A DNA stretch of 64,000 nucleotides from assembly GCA_003117195.1 (NCBI GenBank), contig BDSI01000017.1, positions 62,001 through 126,000 of the forward strand, read 5' to 3'. Below the pieces are notes generated by a model. The model worked only from the letters and a program-made list of their open reading frames with translations, was not told where the DNA came from and did no database searches. The position numbers and the translations under genes are program-made. This DNA comes from Eudorina sp. 2006-703-Eu-15. Lineage: Eukaryota > Chlorophyta > Chlorophyceae > Chlamydomonadales > Volvocaceae. Below, piece by piece: positions 10,792 to 32,505 of the stretch (its first letter is position 1; each line of letters opens with the position of its first letter).

Positions 10792-11648
10792 GAGTTTTTC
10801 AAGAAAGTTTTAGGGTCGCCTTGACTCTTTTTATGGATCGCCGGATGTACGCAGCAGGGCAGGGAGCTTACTCGGCGATAGCCAGGCACGGAGGCTCCTC
10901 GTTGCGTGGGCTGCTGGAGAGCGGGCCCAAGTCCGCGCTGCCGGCGAACGTGCTGCTGCTGGTGGTGGTGGTGGTGGTGGTGGTGGTGGTGGTGGTGGCT
11001 GACAAGCACCTCCGAACCAGAGCGGTGGTGCGGTCGTCGTCGGAGCGCTGTCCTGCTCTGCTCGCGAAAAGCGCCCATCCGACCGGGGCGTCATCATCCA
11101 TCGCGGGTGGTTGCATTTCACAAACTTTACAGCTTTGCTTTCGACAGCTGTAATGATAAATGTTTTTTACGTTGCAATAGAAAATTCGCGGAGCTGTGTC
11201 CTGCCCCGGGTTGGTTTCAATGTCGACGGTTTTAGCAGTTTGATGGATCACCACCAAGACACGTCAGAGCCCTTAAAAACCGACTTTTGGGCCGCCGAGC
11301 ACGCAAACCTTTAACCCAAGCCGCATACAACCATTGTAAACATATTTATAACCATTGACAAAATAATGCCCTTGGTTGTTACGATGTAACAAATGGCCGT
11401 CCTGCTGTTCGTGCTGCTGGACCCAACCCCGTAAGGGAGCTGTCCCGCGGAAGCCCATCAACCCTCCCCCGTCGCGGCCCCCTCCAACCCCAGTCCGCAG
11501 TGGCGTCATAAACTCCCATTGGAGACGATTATGGTCCCCTCGGGACTCGCCAGATTGATTGGCCCCAGTCCTCACCGGTACTGTGTCCGTAGTGCACCCG
11601 TACATTGTCCGTACTGTACCCGTACATTGTCCATACTGCACCCGTACA
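10792..11648 (-). other. topA-HMG 3' UTR and spacer
   Basis: No gene recognised. Holds a GGT trinucleotide run at about 10959-10998 and TGTAA (minus strand) at 11127-11131, about 520 bases after the topA-HMG stop. Between about 11570 and 11650 GTACxxTGTCC-like units recur (GTAC[AT]TTGTCCGTACTG). Confidence 0.5.
11127..11131 (-). terminator. TGTAA polyadenylation signal candidate for topA-HMG
   Basis: TTACA on the plus strand, downstream of the TGA stop at 11649-11651 on the same transcript strand. Confidence 0.45.
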
Positions 11649-22151
<10,503 letters not shown>

Positions 22152-23600
22152 CCTACTCCGCGGGAGGGGGAGGCGAGAGGGATGCAGGACGACGGCCGCC
22201 GTGTGCCGGAATGACCACCGCGTCGAGTTTCACCGGTTCAAGTTTCGCCGGCTCCACTTTGGAGATAACAGCGGCGGAAACCAGAGTCGGCCGTCCAGCA
22301 AGGTTGATGACGAGGACGGGATCAGTGGGGTTTACAGGGGGGAGGTGCTGTGTTGGTAGGGTTTGGGAACGGGCCGTGGGGTGTCTAAGGGAGGCAGCTC
22401 GAGGGGCAGGGATCTGAGGTCCAGACTGGATCAGGTATGGGTTATGCAGAAATAATAGTATCAAGCATGACTGTATGGCGCGGGGAACCAGGTGGAAGGC
22501 GGTTTGCAGAAACGGGGCTTGCTCCCCACGTGCGTACCAAGGGTTGTCGGCGTTACTGCACTGCCGACCTCCGGAAGACGCCACAGCTGAACTGCAAACA
22601 TATGTTCATGGCCCAGAAAGCGCCTCCATATGATAAGAAGCTTGTCGTTTAATTATCGTAATGAGTAGTAAAGGCGAGGCGCAGCAGCCATCCGACTCCC
22701 AGCGTGCCATAGGACTATTTAATTGGCGGCGTGTGCAACGTGTGATTGAGATGTAATTGAGCATGTTTGAATGAAAGGCAGTACCGCGTAGACATGCATA
22801 CTTGCTCTGACGAATGTAATGGTTCCGGGGCCAAAAACCCATTCGATTCTGACAACCATGGACAGATCTATGCGGCCACAAGACGAATGAGATTTTCTTT
22901 TCTACTTCCTGCTGGGAAATTGTGCACACTTAATTCACAACAATCAGAACCCGAGGGCATTCATACTTGTTCCTGAATAGAGAGTCCGTGACTGTTGACT
23001 CTGCCAAAGCTTGTAATATAATAGCTACTGACGATGCAACTTACGAGCCGAAGTCGTTGTGCATCTGTTTGCAGGCTTGCAAGGTGGGGACCTATCGTTT
23101 GTTTTTGCGACCTGAACATCATGATCGCGTCGGAATTGCATATTTCTTTGTCATGCGTAACACGTTGCTTGTGTGCCCATATGTGAACTCTCCGGTTTGC
23201 CTAGGGTTCCACCGTGCCTTTCACCGTATGCTAATCTTTCTCGACACGTCTACCTAAGCTTGTTTCAACCAATCGAAGCAATTCAACATGTTGTCATGGC
23301 GCGTATATATTGTTGCGCGTTCATCGTCGGGGACTCGTTGCGTGGATGTTGTTTTACAGCCACCGGTTTGAGCGGACGTGCATGTAGCCTGACGTGGATG
23401 TCCTGGGAACCCTTCTGTGCATACTCCGCAAACCCAGATGCACGGCACAGAGAGGGCGATGTCGCACGGTCGCCTCCAGCACAAGCAGTATGCCTGCCAC
23501 TGAACGTGCCAAAACGTCCTTCCACCATGGCATCACCTACACCAGCTATGAGGTGAGAACCGATAAGGAATGCAGTAACTCAAACATAATTTAAGATGCA
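22152..23600. promoter_or_regulatory. Divergent interval between topA-HMG and the MBL-fold gene
   Basis: About 1.4 kb with lower GC than its flanks. No family-like ORF was seen. It separates two divergent genes, so it should hold both promoters and the first exon(s) of the MBL gene. A short candidate first exon, MASPTPAM at 23527-23552 followed by GTGAGA, was noted but its phase does not fit well. Confidence 0.4.
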
Positions 23601-23824
23601 GCTTCGGTGTCAGTGGATGGTCGATTCCTACTGCGCGACGTCCGTAGTACCCTTCCGTACATGCCCTGGTCAAAGAATCGACATTTGCAGCTCTGGATCC
23701 AGTCAGTGGGATCTGGTTGCTTTTGGAGGCGCCATCCCACTGCCTTGCCCCCCGGTTTCGCCGCTTTCCCCGCACGGATCACCTCACGGAACACCCCATC
23801 TCGCATCCCGCAACCGCGCCACAG

Positions 23825-26722
23825 GTCAACTCGGCGGGCATCAAGTTCAACGGTTCAGGTGAGGTTGGTGGCAGGGGGCAGCTGCCCTAACACCCTCCAG
23901 GACACGACCCCTGGCGGCGCGGGGCGGGGCGGGGAGCATCATTCTGACCACCTTTGAAAGGGGCGGGCTCAGGCTGCCGCAGGGACCCCTCAAACCGTTG
24001 CCACGCCCATTCCCAAAGCTGGCAGGGATTCCCTAGTGAGTAGTGACCGCGCTCTGCTGGGTTGGTCGTTCCCGGACTTGCCGACGGGGCACCCGGGCCG
24101 CCCTCGTGTGTGGCTCCACCTGTCAGGGGTACGGGTGTTGATCGACCCGTGGTTCGTGGGCGAGCTCAACTTCAGCGGCGCGGAGTGGCTGTACGCGGGG
24201 CGCAAGCGGGTCATCGGTCGAGACACGCGGGTGGACATGCAGCAGGTGCTGGCGGAGACGGACGTGCTGGTGGTCACCCAGGTGGGGGGGCGGTGGGGGG
24301 GGGCGGTGGGGGCGGTGGGGGGGTGGGGGATGGGAGGGGTGGGGGGGGCGGGGGGATGGGAGGGGGGGGGGCGGGGAAGGTGCTCTTGAAGGGTTGGTGA
24401 GCGGCCCCGGAGGAACCAGAGGTGAGGGATCTGAACATCTGATCTGGGTCAGGTCAGGTCAGGCCCCAAACCCCAAGTTGAGTGCTGAAGCGCCCTCGGA
24501 CGCTGCAGGGGAGCTAGGGACGCACCGCCGCCCTCTCGCCGCATTTCCCTGTCACCTCAAGTGGACAGCGGCTGACTGGCCGGGCAATGGACGGGGTCGC
24601 TGTGTGCTGCTGTTGCCGAACAAGGATCATTGACGGGAGTGGTTGATAGGGCGGGGTATGGGGGCATGGCCAGCGGGGCAAACAGAGGGCCTGACTGGAC
24701 GGCTGGATGCACTCGGAGGACTTCCGGGGAGGGACGAATGGCTGATGGCAGGGGCGTGCTGCTGCCAGTGGGGCTCAGCCAAGCGGACGGTGTTGATGGG
24801 GCCGTGGGAACCGCGGGGTTGATGCATTGATGCAGCTCGCGGGGCCGAACTCCAGCCAGACAGGCATTTGGGAGGTCGCACTGGCAGGGACAGCTGCAGG
24901 TGGCGGCCTCGCGGGCTGCACCGGCCACCCGGACCTACCTACCTACCTACCTACCTACCTACCTACCTACCTACCTACCTACCTACCTACCTACCTACCT
25001 ACCTACCTACCTACCTACCTACCTACCTACCTACCTACCGCTGCGGACGCACAACAGACGTGACGCGGGCCGCGCGCAACGCCGCCCTACGACCAAACCT
25101 CAGTAGCCCCCGCGCTCGCCCTGTCCCACCTGCCTGCCCCACCTCCCTGCCCTCCCTGCCCCACCTCCCTGCCCCACCTCCCTGCCCTCCCTGCCCCACC
25201 TGCCTGCCCCACCTCCCTGCCCTCCCTGCCCCACCTCCCTGCCCCACCTCCCTGCCCTCCCTGCCCCACCTCCCTGCCCCACCTCCCTGCCCTCCCTGCC
25301 CCACCTCCCTGCCCTCACCCCCCAGGGCCTGGACGACCACTGCCACATCCCCACCTTGTCCGCCGTGGCCAACAAGGCCATCCCTGTGGTCACCAACCCC
25401 GAGGCGGCGGACCGCATGCGGCCGCTGGGCTTCACCAACATCACGGTGCTGTCCCCCGGGGACGTGACCACCATCAAGGGGGAGGCGGGCGGACGGCTGC
25501 AGATACGCGCCACTGCGGGTGAGGACTGCCACTCTGAGGCAATGTGTCGGCACCCCGGCCAGTCGACGGGGTGAGGGTGAGGGTGAGCGAGAGGGCGAGT
25601 GAGGTGCGGCCAGGGCCCGGGGTTGTTCCCGCCGGGCGGTGCCCTGGGCGTGAGGGTGGCTGCTCGGCGGTGGGAGTCCACCTACGGTCCACATGACACG
25701 GAATCGCCAAGCGTTCATGTGCTTATTATACCCACCTTCAACGGGACAGTGTTCCAGCGGGTAAATCCGTTTGGAGGGCACCTGACAGCCCCGGTGGTGA
25801 TGCGGCCGTTCGGCGCTGCGGATTGCATCCCCCCGAATCGCAACCTGACATCACCCGTCCAGGCCCCGGCCCTCCCCCGCCCCCGGTGGTGATCTCCCGA
25901 CCCCCCACCTCCCAGGTGCCCTGGTGGGTCCCCCCTGGACCGCCCGGCAGCTCGGGCTGCTGATGCGGGAGGTGGCGTCGGACGGCGAGCGGCCCGCCTC
26001 CCTCTACTTCGAGTCGCACTGCGACTTCGACGCCGGCAGCCTGACGGCCGCGGTGCAGAGCAGCCTGGGGGGCGGCCCCGTGGACGTGGTGGTGTCGCCC
26101 GTGGTGTCCACGTTGCTGGGGGTGGGACCGGCGTCGTACGAGCTCGTACAGGTGCGTTGGCCTCCATGAACCGCGCGCTCCCGCCGGCATGCTTGACCTG
26201 TCGCGGGTTAGCTCTACCTGTGGCACCGCGTTCTCGTGTTGGCGGCCGTCTACAGCAGCACGGTTGAGGTTTGTGAGGAGCGCACCGTCATTGCAAACCC
26301 GTTACGTTGCGTTACGTGCCGTAGACTCCAGGCCGCGAGGTGGTTGGCGGTCCCAGGAGCCTTCTTTTTGCAGCCTCCCTTTTGCAGCCGCGGCTGCTGA
26401 CGGAAAGGGGAGGTGGTGAGGACACCGTACCCTGCTGGCCTGCTGCCTCACTCCCCAATCTCCGGCTTGCGGCCGCCGGGGGGTCACTCCTCCCCCCTCC
26501 CAGGGCGCCTCCAACCTGGTGAAGCTGCTGCGGCTGCTGCGCCCCAAGGTGCTGCTGCCGCTGCTCAACCACGACATGGACGCCAGCGGGCCGCTGACGT
26601 CCATCATGTGGCAGAAGGGCGACGAGCGGGCGGTGAAGGAGATCCTGCGGCGGGAGGGCCTCACCGACACGCGGGTGGAGTACCCGGCGCCGCCCGGGGA
26701 GGCGCTGGCGCTGGCGCTCTGA
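23825..26722 (+). CDS. Metallo-beta-lactamase-fold protein (plant/cyanobacterial type), 5' end unresolved
   Basis: Supported exons are about 24037-24281, 25326-25518, 25916-26151 and 26504-26722 (stop TGA), with agreeing phases. A short upstream exon 23825-23858 joins in phase but I could not find its start codon. Landmarks in order: GVRVLIDPWFVGELNF (typical of the MBL-fold N-terminal strand region), VLVVTQ joined to GLDDHCHIPTL, then SLYFESHCDFDAGSL, VDVVVSPVVSTLLG and VLLPLLNHDMDASGPL. The canonical zinc motif T-H-x-H-x-D-H is replaced by T-Q-G-L-D-D-H, so two of the usual histidines are missing while Asp and the last His remain. I recall a similar form in cyanobacterial and plant relatives, so it may be family-typical. 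Substrate unknown. It is divergent from topA. Confidence 0.75.
24933..25039. repeat. (ACCT)n tetranucleotide array in the MBL gene
   Basis: About 26 pure ACCT units in the large intron between 24281 and 25326. Confidence 0.95.
25110..25318. repeat. Minisatellite of CCCTGCCCCACCTCCCTGCC units
   Basis: Repeated CCCTGCCCCACCT and CCCTGCC words fill the last 200 bases of the intron, right up to the acceptor before 25326. The pyrimidine-rich repeat itself forms the polypyrimidine tract. Confidence 0.9.
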
Positions 26723-28450
26723 GAGCTCTCGTGGAGTAGTTAGGGGTGCTGGGGGGAGTGAGGAGGAGGGTGGGGCGGAAGGATGATGGCGGCGGAAGGG
26801 GAACCGGCCATGATGCTGTCATGCCGCGTTACTGGCTCGTCGGGTTTCACGTACGTAACGCACCAACACTGGTGCATCATGACTGTGCGGTGTGCCTGTC
26901 GGGATATTTTTCGCCGCGCGGCGGCTCAGTGTGGCCGCAGGCGGACCCCCTTCACGCCCGGGGAGCTAAGTATGTATTGTGGTCCTGGGTGTGGGTGGTG
27001 GGTGCAGGTGGTTTGTGACTGCTGGCAGGGGGCAGCGATGAAGATTGGTGCTCGCAGGTGAAGGTCGTACCCGGGGAGGGGACCCCGGGGTACGGGGTGG
27101 TCACTGGGAACTGGAGGCTGCCGCACCCTGCCAGGCGCCGCGCCACAGGGTTCGGGTGGCACATCTCCCCCCTCCCCAGGGGTGGCGGTCATGGCGGGTG
27201 CACTGTTGCCTGATGAGCGTGAGAGGTGGTGGTGCCTGGGGCGCGGGGCCGCACACTCATTTGGGCGGATACATACATTTTTCAGTCGTAACCTCCGGGT
27301 GTTGACCCTTGCCTGGCTGGGACGCTGCCGTCGCGTGCCGGCCTGCGCGCCAGCCGCCGAGGGAATGATGACCGCATTGCGTGTACGTACGGTACTGGGG
27401 ACTCGAGGACTGGGGACTCGCGATGCGGTCGCGAGGGATGTCGAAGGCGGCTTCGCCGCCCAGTCCGGGCCGCAGACGAAACCGCCATCGGCCATCGGCG
27501 GTGAAGAACAATTCGGTGTGCGGGTGGGGCCGCTGGCACGTGGGCAGGAGGAGAACGCAAACGCAAGGCCGGCAGTTGGTACGACGGCCGTTGTGGGTTC
27601 GTTGCATTCCCCGGGGCGTATACGTCCGATGGATGGATGGGCCTGGGGCCGCGTGCATGGATCGTTGAGATCTCGGTTGGGGTAGCAGGCCGTACCCCGG
27701 GTGGGTGGTCGTGTGCTTCGGCGCGTACTTCCCCCTCCGACTGGATCGGGGTCGGCTGATCCGGTGTCCCGGCAGCGCTGTAGCCACCTTTGCCACCATA
27801 GCAGCCATAGGACGGATTGAATCAAATCCGTGTCGGCGCCGCCGCGCATGGGACATTGCCGGGGCTCTGGCGTCACCTGCTATGGCTTTACTTTGCGGTA
27901 CGCGTTCTGGCTTTCTCCCGGGGGGGGCCCCCGGGGCAGCACCGAGACGTCCATCGGGGGCTGCTGTCCCTCGTGAAAGTGGTTCGTGGGAGGCTCGGAG
28001 GAAACCAGGGGGATGGGTGAAGATGCACGGGGGGGGGGAGGGCAGAGTCACTCGGTCGGGCGTCGGCCATGCCGGGCAGCTTCGCCTTGCCTGTTGCAAA
28101 CCACCCGAAGGAAGGAGGGCCACCGGACGGCTGTCAGCTCTGGTCCTGCGCAAGGACGTTGTGGCCGGGCTGACCCCGCCTCGCGCCGCACCCCTGGACG
28201 ACGGCGCAGCAGCTCGGACGCTTGATGGCCCCGGCTGCACCCCACCGGTTCAGTACCGCGTGGGTATCACCGCCTGGGCGTGTTCATCGTCCACCAACAT
28301 CAAATATATCATATGTGCTCGTACAGCCCCGGCCCAGCACAACAACAGCGCGCCTAATCTGTCCGCGGCCCGTCCCTCTGCAGCCTTTCGCTTTTCGCCC
28401 CGGGATGAGGTAATTATCACATGCGTAAACGGGATTACAGGGCAATAACG
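26723..28450. other. Intergenic sequence, possible decayed coding remnant
   Basis: MBL-gene 3' flank followed by sequence I cannot assign. A minus-strand frame at 28240-27257 is open for 327 codons and its last part has protein-like stretches (ELFFTADGRWRFRLRPGLGG near 27500), but most of it is low-complexity Arg/Pro and I do not accept it as a gene. It could be a transposon remnant. Confidence 0.35.
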
Positions 28451-28499
28451 GCGATGTCCTGCCGCGCACTGCCTCGACACAGATATACGTGCGCTGCCT

Positions 28500-29174
28500 C
28501 TGATCCCGCCCTCTCCTACGGAAACGCCACGAACGAATCGCCCTCTGGGCGCATCCATCCATCCATCCAAACAAACATACGGCCCTGCAGCGGCGTCACG
28601 CCAGGGCGGTAATAAGACGCCGAGGATGATTTCTTCGAGTTCCACCACGTACTGACACCACCACCACCTCCTCCTCCCCCTCCAGCGGCCACCAGCGGCC
28701 ACCCCGTCCAACACATACACACGCCCACTCGCGCGTCAGACCCCCGCGGGAAACACCCTCCAGGGGGTAACGGTCCCCCCCACCCTGGGCCCTACCCCTC
28801 AGGAAGCACCTTCGGGCGTCAGCCCATCCGGCTGTACTCAACCTCCCTTGTCACAGCAAGCACCCAGCCGGACCCCGTCTGGCAACGACCCAGCAGGCAT
28901 GTGCCATCGCCGCACCGCCACCCATCCACCCCCCCTACACACACACCATCTGCCAACACCCCGGGACCCCGCCAGGGCTCGCCTTCCGTTTCACCCCCAC
29001 CGCCCAACCATTCCTCCCCTCTCCAACCCCTGACACACCACCGTGCTCCCTGCAACTGCACCTTCATTCACCCTCACCAACCAAGCAATCAGGGCTCCCC
29101 TACGAGCAGGGGGCTTCCGGTCAAAGCATAGCCGCCGCCCCCGAGCTCCTCCACCATTGGATCACTTCTCCCGC
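28500..29174. repeat. Diverged copy of the ABC transporter gene's 3' flank (paralogous to about 40300-40855)
   Basis: Shared words in the same order include GCAGCGGCGTCACG, CTGGGCCCTACCCCTCAGGA with AGCACCTT, and GCAAGCACCCAGCCGG. There are many substitutions and indels between them. It adjoins the near-identical exon copy at 29175-29633. Confidence 0.75.
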
Positions 29175-29633
29175 CCCCTCCCCCTAGGGGTCATCCGGCG
29201 GCATCGTCACCCCGGCTGCTGGCTGGCAGTCCGAGCCCCTCCGCCGACCTCCTCCACCCCCCGACCCGCCCCCGCCCCCGCCCCCGCCCCCCCGGGCCCG
29301 CGACAGAGCCTCCGGACCCGGAGGCGCCGCCGCAGCCCCACCGGCTGCCCCTTGTGGTCCCCCCGATGCCACCACCGGGCTCTGGTCGCCGCCCCGCCGG
29401 CGGCCCCGCAGCGCCGGCGGCACCACCGGCGACGTCAGCGGTGACGTGGGTGACAGCAGGTCGCCCTTCCGGTTCAGGAATTCCTCCCTGGACTGCTGCA
29501 GCAGCCGCTCCTGCTCGTCGTGGGCGGCCATCAGCGCCCGCACCGGGGCGCCCAGGGAAGCAGCGGCGGCGGCGGCGGCGGAGGCGGCGACGACGGAGGC
29601 GGTGCCGCCCCTCAGCGAGGGGAGGCGACACCG
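29175..29633 (-). pseudogene. Near-identical partial copy of the ABC transporter's last exon
   Basis: On the minus strand this reproduces the C-terminal 140 or so residues encoded at 40865-41297, including LMAAHDEQERLLQQSREEF, the LSPTSPLTSPVVPPALRG stretch, the poly-Gly run and the terminal MPPDDP plus TAG stop. The offset is 11681 bases and I counted only an isolated substitution over about 430 bases. Homology decays after about 29617 and stops by about 29633, where a retroelement 3' end (TCCGCTGTAACGTTC) begins. No acceptor or upstream exons accompany it, so I treat it as a duplicated, truncated exon. Confidence 0.85.
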
Positions 29634-29644
29634 TTAATCCTTTT

Positions 29645-29690
29645 TCCAGGTCCGCTGTAACGTTCATCATTCATTTTATCATAAAAAATA
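29645..29690 (+). mobile_element. Retroelement 3' end motif (copy 2)
   Basis: CAGGTCCGCTGTAACGTTC followed by ATCATTCATTTTATCATAAA. It abuts the truncated exon copy. Sequence at 29690-29960 has no recognisable gene. Confidence 0.55.
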
Positions 29691-29969
29691 TATGGGTTTG
29701 CCCAGTTGGGACTCCCGAGACGTGGATGGACCTCGGTGGGCCCCTTCCACCCTTTCTTGAAAGTGTCGGGGGGAGTCTTGCGGTGTGCGGGGCCTGCGCC
29801 TGATGAGAGCTGAGGCACGGGGTCCCCGTCCTCTACCTGTCTGTATACGGGTCCACACACCCGGGGCCCAAGTTTGGGGACCTGGCCTGCCCTCAGATGG
29901 GGTAGGAGGCAGGGCTCCCATTGGTATGTTGTTACTTGGCCTAGGTGCGTCTATACCTTTTGATGCATG

Positions 29970-30502
29970 CGTGTTACTCCACTAACGGTCGCTGGGCAGT
30001 GTCGCGAGCCAGGCGTGGGTCTTCCAAGACTTCGAGAGGGTGTAGCGCTGGGTGCCTCAGGGGTGGTGGTAGCTGGGTAATGGGGTGCATGTCCGGGCGA
30101 CCTGCCTCCCCTGTGCTTGACTTTATCCACTTCTGGGGATTCTGCCCTCTGCTGTGCCCCGCTGCGCGCCTCTGCTTGCTTCGTTGTTTGGCTGACTGGG
30201 GTCATGGCCCGGTGTGTTTTTTGGGCGCGGCGTTGAGGTGTGGAGGTGATGATAATAATAATAATAATATTACGCCGGGCAACACCCTGGCGTGTGTTAA
30301 GGGGACAGAGACGATGATACCCATTAGAGCCTACCTGTACGCCGCCGTCACCGGTGACGTCACCGGCCCTGAGTCACAAGAGTTCCCTGCTAGCCCACCC
30401 CGGTGTGGAGGTGTCTTGCCGCCTTGGCGGTGGGGCCTGCTGGGGCTTGCCCTGGTGATCCCTTTGGGGTCCGCTGTAACGTTCATTCATTCATTCATTC
30501 AT
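29970..30502 (+). mobile_element. Non-autonomous retroelement with (ATTC)n tail (copy 3), interrupted by a SINE
   Basis: From TACTCCACTAACGGTCGC to the (ATTC)n tail this matches, base for base over long stretches, the reverse complement of 37921-38330. Both copies begin at nearly the same point and end GGTCCGCwGTAACGTkCATTC. That points to a discrete element of about 400 bases rather than random truncation. Copy 3 carries an extra 165 bases, the nested SINE plus one target duplication. Confidence 0.8.
30249..30401 (-). mobile_element. SINE with (ATT)n tail and 12-bp target site duplication
   Basis: A 153-base insert flanked by perfect GGTGTGGAGGTG repeats at 30237-30248 and 30402-30413. On the minus strand it ends in a TATTATTATTATTATT tail. 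The paralogous element at 37921-38330 has a single GGTGTGGAGGTG at this point, so it represents the empty site. I did not identify clear pol III A and B boxes. Confidence 0.85.
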
Positions 30503-30509
30503 CTATGTG

Positions 30510-30514
30510 TTACA
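30510..30514 (-). terminator. TGTAA signal directly after the Smr-domain gene stop
   Basis: TTACA on the plus strand, 6-10 bases beyond the TAA stop of the Smr-domain gene on the minus strand. Confidence 0.35.
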
Positions 30515-30519
30515 TGTTA

Positions 30520-32505
30520 TTAACGATGGCCGGCTGCTGGAACATGCACCCAGAAGGCACCGTCATTTCCCACCACGGGCGCGACTTCCAACCGGTGCTC
30601 CGCAGCCCACTCCCCCATATACTGCTTCAGCTTGCCATCGCCTTTGCCAGTCACAATGTACATCCACCAATCGCTCCAGTCAGGGCGTCGGGCTGCGGGG
30701 CGGGTCGGGGCAGGGCGAGGCGGGTCGGGGCATGTCATGGCATGGCACGCAGGGGGAGGGGGGTGGCAGGACAGACCAGGGCAGCTACGTAGCGGAACCG
30801 ATCAGTGCGTCACGTGACAACACAACTTCTCATGACGGACGACATACCGCGTACAGCAGACGGCAAGTCATGCATGCATGGATGATGAGCTGGCCGGCGG
30901 GGTAACGGGTGGTGGGCGGCGCCTCCTAGCTCCACGTCCTCAGCAGGTGCCCGCCGCTAGCTCCTGAACGACGCAGCTAGATAGGACACACCTCGCTCGA
31001 CTTTCAGCCGACGGAGCTCCACGGAGAGCCTCTCAAACACCTCGTCCCGGTGGCGCATGTCGTGCAGGTCGGCTGGGCGGATCCCAACTTGGCTGATGTC
31101 GTCGACTCCCGGAGGTAGCTCGTGAGACCGCAGACCTCGGCTGTTGCTGGTGATCACCAGCTGCTGATACAGTAGATACGAGCGGAATGCGAAGCAGGCG
31201 ACGCTGCATTGCTTGTACATCTTCTCCTTGCACTTGAGAATGCACATAATGGCCTGTATGCATGTGTCGAAGCGACGCGCGCGAGCTGGTCACTGCAAGA
31301 TCGCCGACAGCAGCTACCTGCCTGTAGGCCGCAGACCGTTCTGGCGGGGAAAGCCGTCAGGGTTATTATCGGCCACCGCATGGCACCGTGCTGCTGGGAC
31401 GAAATTCAGTGGGAGCTGGTTGGTGCCGTACGTGCGCCGATTAACGCCGTACGTCCAATAATCATGTTTATGCGTGTATGTGTGTGTATGGTTGCGGGTG
31501 CGTGCATATACCCATATCTGTACAACTACCCCGCCATCCATACGAGCAGTAGGCCCAAGGGCATACCAAAAGGCCTAAACGCATGCACGTGCATGACGCT
31601 GTACAAGCAGGGGACAGGAGATTACTACCGTCCAAAGGAGCGGCGGTGGGCCCACATGCGCGCGCTCCAAACGCCTTGCTAACCGAGCCGGCGGGTCCCA
31701 GGTGCGTGATGATCTGAGGATTATTGCCCTCCTCCGCGCGGATAGTGCCGTACGCATGGCAGTCTAGCGAAACATTTAGATGCTTCATCCTACCTCGCCC
31801 AGACTCGCGGCACCACATACAGCAGCGAGGTTCTTGCTGTTCATTCCCTAGGGATGGACATGGTGCGTGTCTGGCCCTACCTACGCCCTTTGTTGACCTT
31901 CAGAACCCAGCAAGACAACCAGAACTGCATCGCTTGAGATGAATGCTGCGCTGTATGTAGGGAATGATGAGTACCTAACGTGGCACGCATGTACGGTATG
32001 TGGCGGCCACATCATCACGGCTGCCGCCCCTGAAAACCCCAACATGTGCACACGGCCCAAGCAACCAGCACCCGCGATCTATCGGCCCCTGCTGCTGGTG
32101 GGGGCGGTACCCACCTTGTTGATCTGCTGCTCTTGTTCCGGCGTCAGCTTGTGCTTGTGGGCTGTCAGTGTATGTAATAAGATGCCCAGAGCGTCCGCTG
32201 GCGCTCGAAACTTGAGTGCGGAGGCCTGGTCCTGCACTCGGTACAGTATTGGCCGAGCGAACAAGCAAGCAAGCAAGGCAAGCAAGTAAGCGACCCGGGG
32301 CGGGTAGATAGGTTAGCACGCATAACGATGCGGCCCGCTACGCACGGACGTGTCTAGAAGACGTACATGCACGCTAGCGCTCGGCCGTCAGACGACGCAA
32401 CTGAGTTGGGACCTGGATGGTGGCAGTGCGATGCGTGGTAAGGCGACTCGCTCGTTGTCTGCTTTCTTGAAGCGCCGCTGACGTCTCCTCGATGGTTGCG
32501 ATGGC
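30520..32505 (-). CDS. Smr-like domain protein, 3' part; upstream exons unresolved
   Basis: Two 3' exons are well supported: 31253-30992 and 30692-30520 (TAA stop), joined in phase with GT-AG signals. Together they read GIRPADLHDMRHRDEVFERL, then WWMYIVTGKGDGKLKQYMGE and LEVAPVVGNDGAFWVHV. The DLHxM start, VTGKG core and closing strand fit a small MutS-related (Smr) domain, a nucleic-acid-binding or nicking module. The first exon has a Cys/Lys-rich lead, AIMCILKCKEKMYKQC. Further protein-like pieces with splice sites lie upstream: 31847-31794 (GMNSKNLAAVCGAASLGE), 32231-32115 (ALGILLHTLTAHKHKLTPEQ) and 32505-32413 (AIATIEETSAALQESRQRAS). Their linkage is not proven; the exon near 31760 fits only in a conflicting phase. 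The gene sits in AT-richer DNA full of retroelements. In plants Smr domains often end PPR proteins; no PPR repeat was recognised here. Confidence 0.5.

Noticed and set aside
24868..25467. Tyr-Leu-Pro-Thr repeat protein
   Set aside because: Translation of the ACCT array in an MBL-gene intron.
27257..28240. 327-codon minus-strand open frame
   Set aside because: GC-rich stop-free frame, Arg/Pro/His-rich, no family features; an isolated protein-like patch was not enough to call a gene.
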